A stretch of DNA of 64,000 nt from contig VJWM01000234.1 in NCBI GenBank assembly GCA_010909165.1, forward strand, positions 124,001-188,000, read 5' to 3'. How positions within the stretch are numbered: position 1 is the stretch's first letter; each line of letters starts with the position of its first letter. Below, one piece after another: positions 34,147-45,420 of this stretch. The translations under genes and the position numbers were made by a program. Below the pieces are notes generated by a model. That model did not search any database and was not told the DNA's origin. It saw nothing but the letters and a program-made list of their open reading frames with translations. The stretch comes from Anthoceros angustus (taxonomy: Eukaryota > Streptophyta > Anthocerotopsida > Anthocerotales > Anthocerotaceae).

Positions 34147-34949
34147 ATGAGGGTTTTCTGCTATTTATTTGCTGAAGGGGGTTTTGGATGGGTGTTGAAT
34201 CCGATGTTCACCGCTTGTGTTGGAAAAGATGATCAGAAAGAAGGGTCAACAACTACACGAGACAGTGCTTGCCGGTGCGTGACATGTGGAGCAAGGGTTC
34301 TAGTTTACACCTATGACGACTTTAGAGCCCATTTACAACCCAAAATTGAGGGCCATGACTGCCGGTGAAGATGAGTACATTTGACGATGCCCCACAAACA
34401 ATCGGGAAAACATGGTCCAACCAATGTCGAACTCTCATATTTCAAGTTTCCCCAGAACGCTTCAGCGGGTGGTGGTGGTATGGGTCATATGAATCCTTCG
34501 ACATGGAATTCATGGAATCGTGGGTGCAGGGCGCCGGCCAGCGCCCGCACCGCCTCCCACAACAATCCGTAAAGTGATGTCATCTCCTATCCCTTGGTAG
34601 GTTGGAGGAATCGATTTTGAGACAAGAGGTCTGTGTGTCACCAACCATCCGACAGATGCTATGTATAGTCATGTGACTAGCCGTGATCAAAACGAAAGTG
34701 CCGGGTATGGATGCATTATTAGTGCATCGTCGCAAGCCCTAAATGTGCACATGCTCTAAATGTGCAAACAAAAGGGTGCCCCTCGAATCGCTAGTGCTTT
34801 AGGACGAAAACTGCTCAAGGTTTGGAGGGTGGAGTTTCCATCGGCTAACATCTTGTAGAATATATGTCGCTTTCAAACTTTCCCCAAGGAGAATGGGCTA
34901 CAATGAACGATCGAATGTGTCTTACGGTTTCCTTCTCAAAATAAATGAG
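34147..34949. other. Left subterminal region of the transposon
   Basis: It contains a second GAAGGGGGTTTTGG motif (34175-34190). A 73-codon plus-strand frame (34147-34368) holds a CVTCG pair and a late GHDC. A further small frame (34381-34572) carries a GC-rich GGCGCCGGCC patch. These may be subterminal transposase-binding repeats or the 3' end of the minus-strand gene; I cannot assign a product. Confidence 0.4.
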
Positions 34950-37900
34950 GCTATGCGCACTTTTAACATTCAAGTGCAATCTACTCTCCTTCTAAATTGA
35001 CGCTCATCTTCTAGGATCACCGCCATCTTCACTCCTCGTGCCACTTTGACTTGCTTGTATGAAGCCCGCAATTCATTTTGTCCTTGATTGCCTCTCACCG
35101 ACATAGATGTTTCCGAATTCAAGGTGAAACCATAATACAAGATGACGGTTTTGTGTACATAAACTTCAATATTTTTTAGGTTCAACCCTTCGACCCCTTT
35201 TCCTTGCTTGTTGCTCGCATCCCCAATTATGTATTCTTCAACGTACCTACCCTCAAACGCATCTGTGTGCTCGCTATCGGAACAAGTAAGTGAGGTCGGG
35301 TCATCAAACAAACCGTCAATCACCTTCCCAATCCAAAATGGTCTCACAGCGTGTCCCCGCCGGGCCGGAACTGCAATGAACATGCCCTTATTTATTTCCA
35401 ACACATCACCATTCAAACGTGTCATTCCCTCCTTGTCTTTCCAAGTTTTGGTATCGTCCCAAATACATATCTCGTTGTGGAAGGTCCTCAACAACGCCTG
35501 TAATAAAGCTTCATCATCAAGTCGCAGAGGTTGGGTCTATTCTACTGGACCTCGAATACCACTTCCAAGGATGCCGGAGGAGCCCAATGTTGTTTTGAAC
35601 AATAAAGAATCTCTTGTTGGTCCACCCGAAAGCTTCCCACCATTTGTATTCCTCCGATGTCACATAAGGCCTAAGGGCCGAAAGACCTTCCTTCAAATGA
35701 GCCACACCATCCGTAGGTGATAAGTCCGCCAACTTTCCTTTTCTATCCCGACCGGAGGGCGGTTAAGGGAGTCTATGTGTCCAACGGCACGAATGTCAAA
35801 AACTCCAACCCGGCCTCGCCTCCCAATAGGTGATGTGGAATCTTGCTCGATGCGATAAACCCACGGTCACCTTTGGCTTCTCTCGTAATTTTGAATTGGT
35901 GAAAGAGGTTGTTTAATTTTTGACCGCCTTGTATGCGTGTCCACCTTCCCTTGCCTTATGGGCCAAACATATGACCGGAAGTCCAGAACTTCAGTCAATA
36001 TCTTCACCTCCGGCTGTGGAGTGTATGCACTAATCAAAATCTCTGACAGTGCAGGAAGAGTGTGAGCTTCCTTGTGTTTTAAGCTTTTTGAAAAGCATGA
36101 AAACATTTGGTCGATTTGATCATGCGTGCCCCACCAACAAAACCCCACTTTCACCTTTTCAAACGTCCCCATGTCCACGAGCATGTTGAGATATGCAAAA
36201 GCAGCTTGATTCTTGTTCTCTCTGCATGTTGTCCAATTGCAAATATAACACTTTCGGCAATACTCCTTCGTAGTTATGAATAACATCACGGATGATGGTA
36301 ATCGTGAGATTGGCATCATTCCAAGTTCGCATAATGCAAGTAAGCTCTTGCCTTAAACGTGTAATTGTGGATCATGCACCCAACCACATGAACTGAATAC
36401 GGCACTCCTCATCCAAGTTCTTTGGCCATCAAGTAGATGGGGAATCTCCTTCTTTTGGTCCATTCCATCGATTGAAAGTAGAAGGTACATATGTGGTTCT
36501 ACATAACTCTCCTCGTTTCGCCATCTTCACCGCCTCGATGTAACCGCAAACGATGGGCATCTAAAGCCGCTTGATATTTTTCTGCTTGAAAACATACACA
36601 CTCGTACATTTGAAGAGACATCGAGTTAGATATGAAGGACCCTCCTATGCTGGGACAGTACACTGCCTGGGCGGCGTCCCGCCCCAAATCAACGGAGGAA
36701 GAACCTTCATGTTCCGTCCTAGCGCATTTGTCGCTGGCAGCAACCACAATCCATGCCATCGGTTAGGAGGCGGGCCGCCACCGCCCACATGTATAAATTG
36801 TAGGGTGACCCCATGGTCCTTCGCCATGTGGCGCGTATCCCGAGGAACCTAGGTGCCTGAGACTGGAGGTGGGGCCGGCCGCGCCCATCTCCGTGGGCTC
36901 TTAACGCACCATAGGGTTCTTGGCCCGGCCCGGCGTCCCACCACATGTCGGCCTCTGGGTTTCATCCCAAGGGCTTTGCATATGTGGGACGACGGTCGGC
37001 TGGCATCGCACCCCATCCCATCATAGCAAGAATTGTAAGACTCGATTCTAGGGTTCTTGCCCATAAGGCCTCGAGTTCAAAACAGCTATTCCCCACTCAA
37101 GAAAACCATTTCCATAAGTTCCCATGCATGTCAACCAGCCCCGTCAATAGTGGTAAGAATTACCTTAATCGGATTTGTGGATTGTGTTCCTATTAGTGCT
37201 CTTCAGACCTGCGCATAGTGAGCACGTGGAAAACCTGTTGGATTTCGGTATTTTCACTCTTGGGAAGTTGCTTTTCCATAACTTCAAGAACCATGGATAT
37301 TTCACATAACGGATCCCAGAGGTTTCGCATTGCCGACATACTCCATATTTCCAACCTTGTGTATGCGGAAGGTTGAAGACCTCCACGTCGGCACCGCTAC
37401 CATCATCAGAAATGTCTTATCCATCCAGGATATCGCTCCCAGCGCATAAGAAGACTGTGGTTTGGGGTTAGGCCTGAAACCATCCCACGGGGCATTTGAA
37501 ATGATTCTACTCTTAATTCCTCATATCTGTTGTGCCCTATGCAATATACTCTTCTAAATGCCTTCAAGCCGAGGAATGGACCCCAAAATGTGTGTGCATA
37601 CTTTACCCCTTTCACATCCCCTCTCCGCTTGAACCAAGGACTCTAGAAATGTCTCTTGCCCGCCCATCCTTAGGAATCGGTGCTCCGAAACTTTTCTTTG
37701 TCACCGCAGCACATTTGATTGCAACATGGTTTTGAACCGCCGTCACTACCTCTCCTTCACTTTTCTTCAATGTGACACCAGGCTCTGAGGTGCAATGCTT
37801 TGCTGATCCGTCTCACCGCTTGGGATGGAACGACGACGGGTGTGTCCGGAAGTGGTCACCTTCATCTTCATCCCTGAGGGTTCGCCCGGTGGGAGGTCTT

Positions 37901-38725
37901 CACCGTGACCACCATCAAACAATCCCTGGCAACAGTGGTGGTCCATGCCAGCTTGAGGGATGAGGACTCGAATTGGATCGGGAGGTAGATGGGCTCCCCT
38001 CAATGGCTGCGATAGATGCAAATTCCGGGTGTGAGGCACACCGCATGTTTGGTGACGCCAAGTGTCGACGCCTGTAGAGCCTACATGGGCGGTGCAATAA
38101 AGACTTAACAAGCTACCGACGCCTCTTCCAAAAGTGGGAAAAGCGGTAACCACAACAAACCTTCATGTGGAGGACTCCTATTGCCGAATATGTGAACTTG
38201 GAGGAGCGTTCAAGATAGCGAGCCTCTTCCTCTGGACCATGTCTCCATTTCTTTGGAATTGCGAGGGGCCGTCCTCCACTTGAACCTCCGCGCTGTGCAT
38301 GGTTGCAAGTTGCATATCGTATCATGAATGGTATGCGGGGAAAAGACAATGGCGAAACAAGACCAACCTCATCTCCAGCGCGTGCGTCAAATGCAACATC
38401 GCACGCACTTATCGCAATGCGCAAGGAAGGAAAGCACAAGACTTTGCAGCAGAGGTAGTGGCTAGCGATATCGCCTCCCTGCTTTGCTATATGGCGTGGA
38501 CGGCCTCGCATCCCGAGTGCCACCGCCTAAGAGGTTGATGGGATTGCCTCAAATAAGTGCGGGACAATGAAGTGGTTGACGGCGTGTACGTGATTGTAAC
38601 GGAAAATCCAAGCATAAGCAGCCACCGGGCGAAAAGTTGATGGGGCGGTAAAATAGTAAGCTCGGTCAAAATTGAGTTTAAGGTAGCGGGTTATTTTAGA
38701 AAACACGGTTATGAAAACCATTTGG
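34950..38725 (-). pseudogene. Transposase-like gene (DUF7869-type RNase H-like core)
   Basis: Read on the minus strand. The N-terminal part (38113-38523) has no named domain. Near 37510-37570 AFRRVYCIGHNRYEEL resembles the segment ahead of the core in this family. At 37165-37386 there is a FNLPHTQGWKYG block, a SNRFSTCSLCAGLKS Cys pair and nearby KLW. The core follows: YLLLSIDGMDQKK (about 36455-36495), ANLTITIIRDVI, LQLDN with RENKNQAAFAYLNMLVD (about 36180-36250), then the degraded GHTH-like block HDQIDQMFSCFSKS (about 36090-36140). The three Asp fit a DDD/E RNase H-like triad. At 34970-35494 IAVPARRGHAVRPFWIGKVIDG resembles a BAH-like C-terminal domain. Frameshifts and a GC-rich patch (36650-36960) interrupt it; introns are possible. 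Confidence 0.65.
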
Positions 38726-39025
38726 GGTTATGGAAGAAAACCCTACTTTTACACGCCGCTTAACTTCTCGTTAAGGCCTCCTCTTTGAACTTAAGTTCAA
38801 GGCACTTTGCCGCCGGTATGTCCGTGTTCGAGCGCACCCACCGCCAGATCGCCGAGTGAGTGAGCACACACCGCCCGTACCGCAGCTCGTTGGAGCGCAA
38901 CTCACTGCGGATGCGCAAGCTCAGCTAAGCGGCGCCAAGCTCGAGAGGCAAAGGATCTCTTGAGTTAGCGGTCAGGCTTTGTGCATCTCTTTGTGATTAC
39001 GGAGGTTGAATTGCAGAGATTGAAG
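38726..39025. promoter_or_regulatory. Divergent intergenic region with a 16-bp palindrome
   Basis: It separates the starts of the two divergent transposon genes. A perfect palindrome TTGAACTTAAGTTCAA sits at 38785-38800, about 240 bases before the plus-strand ATG at 39026. It could be a shared promoter or operator-like site; no clear TATA box is visible. Confidence 0.4.
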
Positions 39026-42000
39026 ATGGCAAGGAGGAGCAAGAAGGACCAGCCTTTGGAGGAATATGACCGCCCGCCATGCGAAGCCCAAGAAGGCGAG
39101 GAGGCTCAAAGGCGAGGCACCCGCGCCCACGGCGGACATCGGGAGGCACCTCCATCCGTGTCGCCGGAGACATCTTGCCATCCGCCATGCTCCAACAATG
39201 AGGGGAGGGGCATTCTTGGGCAAAACGCAGCGATCCTCCGCCAAAATCAGTTCCACAAAGGTTGGAGAGCAAGGGACGAAGAAGGTTGGTAAGAGCGAAA
39301 CAACCTATTCCACCGATTCCTCAACCTATGAGAGAGTCCATATCAGCGTATCCGGGCAGCTCGACAATGTTGTGGTTGTGGAGAAGGATGCTGTGATCCA
39401 CAACCCATCGACCGCAATGCGCCATGGACCCTTTGTTGAAGTTGTGGATCATGGGATATAGGGGGCTCGCCAAATCAGAGCAAGAGCGGGTTGTTTTGGG
39501 CTACTTTGGACTTCAATGAAGGGAGCGAGTTCACTTTTTGTGCACCACAAAGGCATACCAAGATGAGGAAGTTTCCGGGATCCGCTTTATACAAGTCTCT
39601 TGTTCTTAGCAAAGGGTTTCATTGGAAGAAGTGTGCACCTCGTGGCCTTGTTGAAGATTTCCGCGATTCCATGCGGAGGCAGTATTGCCTTGCATTCCTT
39701 CGTAGCTTCTTCACATGTGAGAGTCATTGTGGATATTCCTACCATCTTCCGTGCACCACTAGTTGCGAGGGCACTCATACGAGCTATGCGAAAAGATTAC
39801 ACAAACTATGAGGGCAAGAGGGAAATGTCTATGCCGAGCCCAAGCCTCCATACAGAACTGTGATGTGGTGGAAGGTATGGAAGAAGATCATGGAGAGTGA
39901 GCTTGGCCCATCGACGAGGAAGATGGGCTTTACCATTGGTCAAGCGCATTTGCACAAGGATCCGGGGCGTGAATCGGACAGAGATGCCGAGGACCTTCCC
40001 AATCTCTAACTCCGACTCCTATGGTTCCCACCATGCAATATGACCCGGATGGCAAGGCGGCCGGCCGCGCCCTAGTCATGTCAGTTCCCCAAGAGCGCCA
40101 ACGCCGATCCGGACGGTTTATAAGATTCAAAGGAAGGTGGTTTGGGGCGCGCCGGCCGGCGCCCTCGAATCCTCCACCACACAGGCAAGAGAGCAAGATG
40201 GCAGGGCAAGCAGTTCGTCCCGGAGAAAAGGACATGGCGGATGGGGATGTGGGTATGGAGGAAGAGGAGGGGCGCGGCCGGCGCCTCCTCAACCTTCATG
40301 CCCCAAACAGAGTGACCTCGAGTGGCGCGCAAGGGCAAGGGAAGTGCAGAAGCACCGCACGCTGGGACGGAGAATTGGGAAGGAAACCAAAAAGGCAAAG
40401 AAGGGTGGAAGAGAAGATGCCATAGGAGGGGACATAACCACGCTCATATTCAAACCGACGAGGAAAGGTTGGAAGAGGCTATGAGGGATGCGATCCATTG
40501 ACTCGCTTAAGGGATTATACTCAAGAAGGTGGTGCAGAAACGTTAGTGAAGTTGGAGAACTTGAGCCGGCAGATACATATTACCCGCACGCAGGGAGGGT
40601 TGATGAGGCTTGGGCAAACTATCTTGCCCGTGTTATAGCGAAAGGGCGGATAGAGGAGGGAGTTCCTTTTGTGTATGATTGATCCGAGCGATGATCCGCA
40701 TCGGATCGAAGCAATGGCGTGCAAAGAAGTATGTCATGGGAGTTCTTGGTGGTAACCACACCTACGCAGCTATGAAGCACTTATCGGATATCTCACCCGG
40801 AAAGAAGCGGTTCCAATATGTTGAAGCACATGTGTATTGTGGGCTTACTGTGCATGAGATGCGGGTGCTTGCAACAGATCACAATATGATGTCCGACAGA
40901 AGAAAGAAGATGAACTTTATAGAGCAAGTCAGGTATTTAAGGGACGAGTTGATCATCGCAAAGAGGGAAGAAGTGCAAATGACCATGTCCTGAAATACAA
41001 CTGCATAAAGTCCTAGGTTTGATTGAAGACGGCGAAGGGCGGAGGACGAGTGTACAAGCGTAACAAAGTGGACAATCGGACCCACATTCTGTATTGCTAA
41101 GGTGATGGGAAGGTGTGGAGAATGTGGACAAGATTTTTTCCAAATGGGAGGAGAGCCTAATGAAGAAACACGCTCGCAAGGAAAGGCAAGCGGTCATGGA
41201 TGACCCGCAAAGTTGATAGTGTATGTCAGAGCCAAGACATGTTGGAAATCTTTTCGTGAATACCATTGGAGAGTGTGGCCAAGAAAATCGATAAGCGCCA
41301 CCGAGAAGGTGTTAATGATGATAGATCCTAAGGGGATGGAGGAAGAGATCACATCGGAAAAAATTTCATATCATACAAGTAGCAATGGTGAAGCATCTGC
41401 GTCATTTGAAGAGGTGCGCGAGGAGTATCCTTTACATTCTACGGACAATATGCTAGCACGATTCCAAATTTCTCCGGAAAGGTATGTCCGCATCGTTTTT
41501 TCGTCATTAGGGGACCGGGATCGATGCGCCGGCCGGGCGCCGGCACCGCCCCGCCCTCGCATATGTTTCATGATGTTTTACCGTCATGCCCACTCATATG
41601 GTTTAGGCCGCCAGCCGCCTTCAATCCAACGCGAAAAAATGAGGGCCGCCGGCCCCTCTCCAATGACTAACGACTTTCGCAGCAATTGAAAGACATCAAG
41701 TCGACAAAACTCCCAGACTTCCAAAGATTTTATTTTCGAGATAAACAATTGGAAAGGGGCTTGAAGACGAGCTACAGATTAGCGACAAGGACCGGAGGAA
41801 GGTCTTGAGGTTTTCAAGGCCCATCAACAGAGTACAACAATACCAAATCGAAAGTCGTGATGTACAAGATATGGTTTTGTAAGGCAAGACACACTTCGTC
41901 ATGGATGTGCCCCGAGGTTTTAACATTGGACCTATGGACAAGAGGGTGGATAAGCAATGATGGATTCTGCCTTCCAAAGCTTTTGAGAAGACCACTAGCG

Positions 42001-42760
42001 ATGAACCGAGGATGATTGTGATGCATGGAGTGGAGGAGGCACATACGCTAGAGAATCAATGCGAAAGTGGAGGAAAGGGGCTTGGTGTCGCTCGTATGGG
42101 ACAAGACAAACATGAACAATGTGGGTGGATTTGAGACTGTGGAATACATAACTATCTGGATGGGAAGGATGGGAGCAAAGGAGAATCAATGCTACCAAAT
42201 GCTATGCATGGAACATTCAACAATGGAAGGTCCGGCTCTCATGACACGCTTGTCAAAAACAGTTTACATGTCACATGACAAGTTGGTGGTCCGCCTTACC
42301 GAGACCACTAGGGTTGATGACGAGACTTATTACAACCTTCTCCAAAGAGGGAGATTGGGTTCGGATGCATGCTCGGGAGCGGCACAACTCAGTTACTTGT
42401 GAAGGAGTTGTATCGCCATCGACTTGAGATGTGCGGTTATATTTCACAAAGAATTCATGGATTTGAGGTGCTGCAGTTGAGGAGTTGAATTTTGAAGCCC
42501 ACCGAGAGGACTTGACGCCTGGGCAAAGGAGGTTTGCATTAGCGAAGGACTCCTTGAAAGCACAAGTGGTTTCTTTGAGTGCCCGTCGGAATAAGAGCAG
42601 ATGGCGATTTGTTGGAGGCTGGCCAACAAACACTCGAGAACGCTGGGCGCGCGTATGGTAATGATGAAGACAGATGGGAACGAGGACTCGAGGGCTTTGG
42701 TTGAAGTCGACACTTTCGATGAGGAAGAACTTGAGCGGATACGAACTTGTAGTTTATGAT
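39026..42760 (+). pseudogene. ParB/sulfiredoxin-like transposon gene
   Basis: The likely ATG at 39026 gives a basic start (MARRSKKDQ). A Gly/Pro/Arg-rich linker lies at 40140-40420. At 40560-40680 ADTYYPHAGRVDEAWANYL precedes the frame at 40679-40993, which has VLGGNHTYAAM, then YVEAHVYCGLTVHEM and VLATDHNM. GGNH with a following 'VYxGL...A.DHN' is the pattern of ParB/sulfiredoxin-like domains in large eukaryotic transposons and of ParB-like nucleases, as I recall them. Downstream frames (41213-41689; 42067-42402 with FETVEYITIWMGRMG and MSHDKLVVRLTET) extend to an acidic C-terminus near 42760. About eight frame breaks occur. Its role in transposition is unknown to me. Confidence 0.55.
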
Positions 42761-42780
42761 TCGGTGTCACGCAAGCACCG

Positions 42781-43139
42781 TTGAGTCGTTAGCCTGACGT
42801 GTAGACGTTTGTAGTGTGAACTTGTATGTGCTAGTGGTCAATTTTGGCGGAACCTGTGGGATGGTCTCCAACTTGCGAGATGACGTGCACATACCTAGTT
42901 TTGTTGTGTTATTACTAGGCCTTTGTCAATGTGGAAATGGATCATCGCACAAAACAAACTACTTTTGAGGACTGCGCCGGCCCCGCCCCTTGACCCTTCC
43001 TTCCGGTTTTGTTGTTTCACAACCGCGATTCAACAGAGGAATCATTGTCCATGGTATGGGACACCTGGAAACCCGAAAAAACACGGTTTTTGGAACCATG
43101 TGTTATTAGTGAAGGAGGTTTCGTTCAACCAAAAGGGGG
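42781..43139. other. Right subterminal region of the transposon
   Basis: Non-coding. TTAGTGAAGGAGG (43106-43118) and AAAAGGGGGTTCGG (43131-43144) resemble the core of the terminal repeat and could be repeated transposase-binding sites. Confidence 0.45.
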
Positions 43140-43174
43140 TTCGGATATTCACCCCCTTCACTGAATAGCATGTT
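43140..43174 (-). repeat. Terminal inverted repeat, right
   Basis: Complement of 34112-34146 with a few differences. It ends in GCATGTT and is followed directly by TTAG. Confidence 0.88.
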
Positions 43175-43178
43175 TTAG
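43175..43178 (+). repeat. Target-site duplication TTAG, right
   Basis: Second copy of 34108-34111. Removing the element and one TTAG joins the flanking frame without a shift. Confidence 0.8.
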
Positions 43179-43792
43179 GGGCTCACCTCCACAACAGAAT
43201 TTTGAAGGTCAACAACGAAGTCTTACGTTTGGCCAAGACGAGGACAATAGGTCCTCATGATGATGACCGGAAGGAGCTGCAACAGGTGCAGCTGGAGGCC
43301 TCAGATTTTGATGAGGCCACAAGTGACATGGACTCAAGAGTCGGGAGCCTGAGAGGAGAAGAGACCGCGCGCCCAAAGGGCGAAGTGGGCGAGAGCAAGG
43401 AGGGGGACAGCCGCCTCCGGGGTCACCACCTGTGATGACCCCTACCACGGTAGGTGACCACCACCACGGGAGATCTACCACGGTAGTCCGCCAGACTACT
43501 GGTAGACACCACCACGCCGGTAGTCCGCTGCATCACCGCAGGTGTGGCGCGGAGCCCTGGGGAGTTGGGCCACGGAGGCTTGGCTGTGAATGAAGAAGCC
43601 GGGGGGTCCGGTAGTATACCCCCTGGAGAAGAAGGCGAGGTGGTGGGAGAAACAGCCCCACCGGAGGAGATCAAGGGCGGAGTCAGATCCGCCGAGGAAG
43701 GGAGAGGCGTGAGAAGTTCCCTCACCCCACGAATAAGGGAAGAGCCAGGGCCAGGAGAGGAGACCAACGCTAAGAAGGCCCGGAGGAGTTAG
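43179..43792 (+). pseudogene. Accessory LTR ORF (copy iii), C-terminal part
   Basis: It continues the frame broken at 34110 with RILKVNNEVLRLAK, then a Gln/Glu-rich heptad-like segment to a stop at about 43436. A further frame at 43544-43792 is Gly/Glu-rich and acidic and ends at a TAG. CTACCACGGTAG palindromes sit at 43442-43453 and 43475-43486, just after the first stop. Confidence 0.7.
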
Positions 43793-44600
43793 TGGAGGCA
43801 TCGGCCAACAACTGGGGGAAGAAGACTCTTTGAGAATGCTCCATGATAGGTATGGACAAACCAAACAGAGGAAAGGAGCAAGAGGATTCCAAACCAAGGG
43901 CACCGATGGAGAGAAGAAGAGATGGGGACCGACTACCATGGTAAGTCACTACCCCGTAGTCCGCATCACCGCGGTATGTCGAGGGAAGGAGCGCCAGGAG
44001 GCGAGGTCGAGAGAAGGGCGCCCCGAGTGCGGAGGGGGGCGATGATGATGAGAGTCAAGGCGCCGCCCGCATGGAGTTGGAGGAAGGGGCAATTGTACTT
44101 GCCCCACACATTAGGAAGACGATGATCTGGGGAAGCAGAGCAAAAGGAGGGCGAGGGAGCCAATCCAAGGACACGCCACCCCAAATGGTGAGACTAGGTA
44201 TGGTCAAAGACCATCCATAAGAGGAAGAATAGAAGGATAGTGGTGTAGATCGACATCCTTTAAGGATGATCTTAGGTGAAGTTGCTAGAATAGAATTTAC
44301 CAAGGATCGTGAGACTTAGATGCTAGCCTTAAATGTCAAGTGTAGGAAATAATAAAATATTGGAAAAGGTGACCCAGAGGGTCACACCAAGGGAGGTTGT
44401 ATGTGGAAGGCCTCCTATAAGAGGAGGAGGATTTCACAAAGTAAAGTATCATGTCTTGCGCCCATACCAGTCCTTTGCTCGTAAAGGAATGCGGGTCAGG
44501 AGCCAACGTCTGGTAGAGAGGAAGTCGCTGGTCGGAGTGCGGAGGACTTGCTCCGCAAGTGCCTAAACGAGTTGCTTGTGAATGGTTGCGTGAAATTGCT
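43793..44600. other. Probable LTR tail and unassigned sequence
   Basis: It has coiled-coil-like plus-strand fragments to about 44150 (part of the LTR ORF region), another ACTACCATGGTAA palindrome (about 43932), then AT-richer DNA without a domain. The end of LTR copy b must lie in here. Confidence 0.4.
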
Positions 44601-45420
44601 TTGCTTTGGGTGTGTGGCAATGCCTGTGGAACTCTCGGCTTGAGGGTAGACTATAGGAAAGACTCGGAGGTTCTCGCCCGTGTCAAACTCAGCAACCGCC
44701 CAAGGAAGAACTTGCCGGTGGAGGCCGACTGTGCCAGCTGAAGGGCCAGGCCAAGAAGCCCGAACTGAGGTTAGAATAGGAGGAGGATGAGGAGATGAGT
44801 AGAGGATTAGAGTGTAGGACATAGTGGAAGGCCACAGGCAGAGCCTAAGGGACGAATCCCAAATCTGCAAGTAAGAGGGCGCTCCCTGAGTGGAGAAGAT
44901 TGGTCTTAGAAGTAGGGACGAAATTGTGTGGACTGGGGTCCTGGGCACCCGTGATAGGCTCGCTAAGGCGTGACCGCAATTGTGTTGTCGTTGTAGGTCG
45001 AGGATTGGTGATTTTTCAAGCAAAGTGCGGTACCGCCGAGAGGGGAGAGAGGGCGCCTTGCTTGTTTAGAAGGCGAGAAGTGTCACCGCAGTAGCAATCT
45101 ATCACAAGACCTCGAACTTTCACGAGTCTCATGGGACGAAACCCAACATACGGGAAAGTGATAAGTGGCTGCCAGAGGGGAAGCCTCGGAGCCCCGGAGT
45201 TTTCCTCCCACATTGGAGGTCGAGGCCATATTGGCGACTTTGAAGGGCGCCGAGGCTCACCAGCCTTTCTTCTGCGGCAACAGTCCAAAGGCTCGAATCT
45301 GCACCGCTGTAACATTACTGCCGAACCACCTGTGCTTGGAGAAGGAAGGCGAGAAGGAGCCGGAGAAGGCGTTGAAGTGTCGCTCATCGTGGAGGACGAC
45401 GCCGCCGAGGTCGAACGCTG
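44601..45420 (-). pseudogene. Copia integrase-RT linker, minus strand
   Basis: Minus-strand counterpart of 24561-25255. A VGFRPMRLVKVRG block near 45120 corresponds to the LGFIP region at 24630. Frames at 44496-45023 and 45016-45441 have Ser/Pro-rich products without motifs. It directly follows gag on this strand, so protease and integrase core are deleted from this element. Confidence 0.6.

Larger units (their letters stand above)
34112..43174. mobile_element. 9.06-kb DNA transposon with 35-bp TIRs and two divergent genes
   Basis: The ends are inverted copies: AACATGCTATT, then an AGTGAAGGGGGTGA core, on both sides. TTAG target duplications flank it and the host ORF reads in frame across the gap (TTA at 34108, GGG at 43178). 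Inside, a minus-strand gene (about 34950-38725) encodes a transposase-like protein with a DUF7869-type signature. A plus-strand gene (about 39026-42760) encodes a ParB/sulfiredoxin-like domain. Both frames are broken. Copies of the GAAGGGGGT motif lie just inside each end. Four-base duplications and a large two-gene layout are unlike the common plant superfamilies (hAT 8 bp, Mutator 9 bp, CACTA 3 bp with CACTA ends). Confidence 0.85.

Noticed and set aside
43142-43165. CACTA transposon ends (CACTGAATAG / CTATTTAGTG)
   Set aside because: CACTA-like pentamers lie inside the longer inverted repeat, not at its end. The flanking duplication is TTAG outside AACATG, and no CACTA transposase motifs are seen.
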